From an uncultured Eubacteriales bacterium (GTDB lineage: Bacteria; Bacillota; Clostridia; Oscillospirales; CAG-272): a stretch of DNA of 5,756 nucleotides. The stretch spans positions 1-5,756 of the forward strand of contig ONVJ01000063.1 of assembly GCA_900321265.1 (NCBI GenBank). Direction: 5' to 3'. A program made the translations under genes and the position numbers. The notes below the pieces were generated by a model that worked only from the letters and a program-made list of their open reading frames with translations, was not told where the DNA came from and did not search any database. Positions 4,571-5,756 of this stretch are shown here, one piece after another. Numbering within the stretch: position 1 is the stretch's first letter; each line of letters begins with the position of its first letter.

Positions 4571-5756
4571 TCATCCGGCCTTCCGTTTCTTTTTTCTGAT
4601 ATACCCGGCAAGAAAGTATCCTCCGATCGCGAGCCACGCGGCTCCGAGCGAGCAGAGAAGTATGACCGACGTCTTCGGCAGCGGGCCGAGATCCGCCTTC
4701 TGCCCCGACGCGTCGCCGTTCAGGTTGAGCCTCTTCAGAGAGATGGTGTGAGAGTAGAGCTCGTCGATGAAGGCGTCGTCCACCGGATATCCCTTCCTGA
4801 CCTGTCTCACCGTGCCCTCGATCAGCTCGCCCGCCGCCTCGCGCAGCGACGCCGATCCGACGAAGACCGGAGTTATGAAGGTGTTTTCGGTATTGTCGAT
4901 GACGAGCTTCGACGCCTCGGTCTTCACGAAGTAGTGCAGATCGTTGTCGATCCCGCCCGACGCGAGGTAGTCGAGGTATTCGGCGCTCGAGCGTACCCGC
5001 TCGGTCACCGGGATGTAGCCCTCGGTCTGGGCGTAGGATATCTGGACCTTGTCGGTCAGCAGAAACTGGACGAAGAGCCAGGAGGCCAGGACCTCGCCCG
5101 GATCCTCCTTGTTGAATATGCAGACCGAAGGTCCCTGCGAGATCATCTTCGGATTTTCGGGGTCATACTGCGGGATCACTCTCACGACGGTATCGACTGC
5201 CACTCGCTTGTCCTCGGGGATCTCCTGAAGGGGAGCGTCTGGGCCGATCCAGGTCGCTCCGGCCGTCGAGTCGATCGCGAAGATGCACTGCCCGGCGTTG
5301 AAGTAGTTCCCGGGGTAGCTGACGATCTTGAAGGTGATGAAGGATTTGTCCTCTGTGTGTTCGGCGACGGTTCTTATGATCTCCTTCGACGCCTCGTTGA
5401 AGAGGAGTATCTTGCCGTAGTCGGTGGCGTAGCCGGTGCCCCGCTGCTCGGTCATCTGGATCATCATGTTGTCGGTCGACTTGTAGATGAAGGGATATAG
5501 CGTCTTCTGGTCGTTGAGCAGGAAATTGCCCTCGGAGTCCTTCCCGCAGGCGATCGCAGCGCTGCTGACCTCCCAGATCCAGTCCCATGTGGGGATGTCT
5601 GGGACGGAGTATCCGAGCTTTTCGACCAGTCCGCGGTTTATGTATAGCGCCTCGGAGGATCTCATGAAGGGGATCGCGTACTGGTGTCCGTCAAGGACGC
5701 CCTCGGCGAGGAACTTCGGTGTGATCCCGTCCTTCCCGGCTCCCTCAAAGCGGAGC
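4571..5756 (-). CDS. Extracellular sugar-type ABC solute-binding protein (N-terminus outside window), C-terminally anchored
   Basis: The frame is open to the right edge, giving 394 visible residues; the in-frame ATG at 5665 is internal. It resembles the family 1 extracellular solute-binding proteins of carbohydrate ABC importers. Visible hallmarks are DGHQYAIPFMRSSEALYIN (22-40), PTWDWIWEV (55-63), the ligand-side FNAGQCIFAID (152-162), GPSVCIFNKEDPGEVLASW (208-226) leading to FVQFLLTDKVQ, and the classic TEGYIPV (244-250). Such proteins capture a sugar or oligosaccharide and hand it to a membrane permease; the substrate cannot be told here. Unusually, the end is LPKTS (359-363), a hydrophobic helix and RKKKRKAG, a sorting-signal or membrane-anchor layout, where most Gram-positive family members are N-terminal lipoproteins. 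I see no clear terminator after its stop. Any permease genes would lie outside the window. Confidence 0.88.
   Translation of the reverse strand, partial: LRFEGAGKDGITPKFLAEGVLDGHQYAIPFMRSSEALYINRGLVEKLGYSVPDIPTWDWIWEVSSAAIACGKDSEGNFLLNDQKTLYPFIYKSTDNMMIQMTEQRGTGYATDYGKILLFNEASKEIIRTVAEHTEDKSFITFKIVSYPGNYFNAGQCIFAIDSTAGATWIGPDAPLQEIPEDKRVAVDTVVRVIPQYDPENPKMISQGPSVCIFNKEDPGEVLASWLFVQFLLTDKVQISYAQTEGYIPVTERVRSSAEYLDYLASGGIDNDLHYFVKTEASKLVIDNTENTFITPVFVGSASLREAAGELIEGTVRQVRKGYPVDDAFIDELYSHTISLKRLNLNGDASGQKADLGPLPKTSVILLCSLGAAWLAIGGYFLAGYIRKKKRKAG
4574..4681 (-). other. Sortase-signal-like C-terminal tail of the solute-binding protein
   Basis: The codons encode LPKTS (4667-4681), then about 24 mostly hydrophobic residues and a basic end (RKKKRK), the three-part layout of a cell-wall sorting signal. 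The fifth motif residue is Ser, not the usual Gly, so this may instead be a plain C-terminal membrane anchor with the cytosolic basic tail obeying the positive-inside rule. Confidence 0.5.

Noticed and set aside
4748..5500. Plus-strand open frame (250 codons) opposite the solute-binding protein
   Set aside because: It is antisense to a well-recognised protein, with Arg/Val/Asp-rich shadow composition and no domain.

Overview
The window looks like a chromosomal segment of a moderately GC-rich Firmicute, probably an uncultured gut-type member of the Clostridia. The support is indirect: consensus TTGACA/TATAAT promoters, AGGAGG-like ribosome binding sites, a lysine-start lipoprotein with a threonine-rich linker, a sugar-type ABC solute-binding protein, and a small-protein cassette (DUF3990-like and DUF3791-like) that I know mostly from gut Firmicutes. 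No gene here fixes the genus.

Layout, left to right. (1) 1-163 is the 3' end of an unrecognised plus-strand gene, closed by a long hairpin terminator. (2) 265-1749, minus strand, is a large membrane protein with an N-terminal anchor, a predicted extracytoplasmic beta-rich region, several membrane helices, a DUF218 (YdcF/SanA-like) domain and a final C-terminal helix. (3) 1750-1996 is an AT-rich divergent intergenic region with a plausible promoter for the DUF218 gene and a perfect consensus promoter for the plus strand. (4) 1997-3237 is a tight four-gene plus-strand cassette: a 102-aa basic/coiled protein, a 165-aa DUF3990-like protein with features of an ADP-ribosyltransferase fold, a 79-aa acidic helical protein and a 67-aa DUF3791-like protein. 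The genes overlap by 4 and 8 nt and are then separated by 2 nt. The cassette is lower in GC than its flanks and behaves like a horizontally acquired toxin-antitoxin-like module. (5) 3343-3418, minus strand, is an intact tRNA-Pro(GGG) with encoded CCA, its own consensus extended -10 promoter and a bidirectional terminator shared with the cassette. (6) 3580-4404, minus strand, is a secreted lipoprotein with two OB-fold-like repeats, its own promoter, a palindromic leader hairpin and a strong terminator. (7) 4571-5756, minus strand and cut by the window end, is an extracellular sugar-type solute-binding protein that ends unusually in a sorting-signal-like tail: LPKTS, a hydrophobic helix and a basic end.

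The flanking genes (DUF218 membrane protein, lipoprotein, solute-binding protein) are all envelope or surface functions. The central cassette next to the tRNA gene is the accessory part. The most interesting items are the four-gene cassette, its almost leaderless consensus promoter with an overlapping mini-ORF, and the sortase-like tail on a solute-binding protein.
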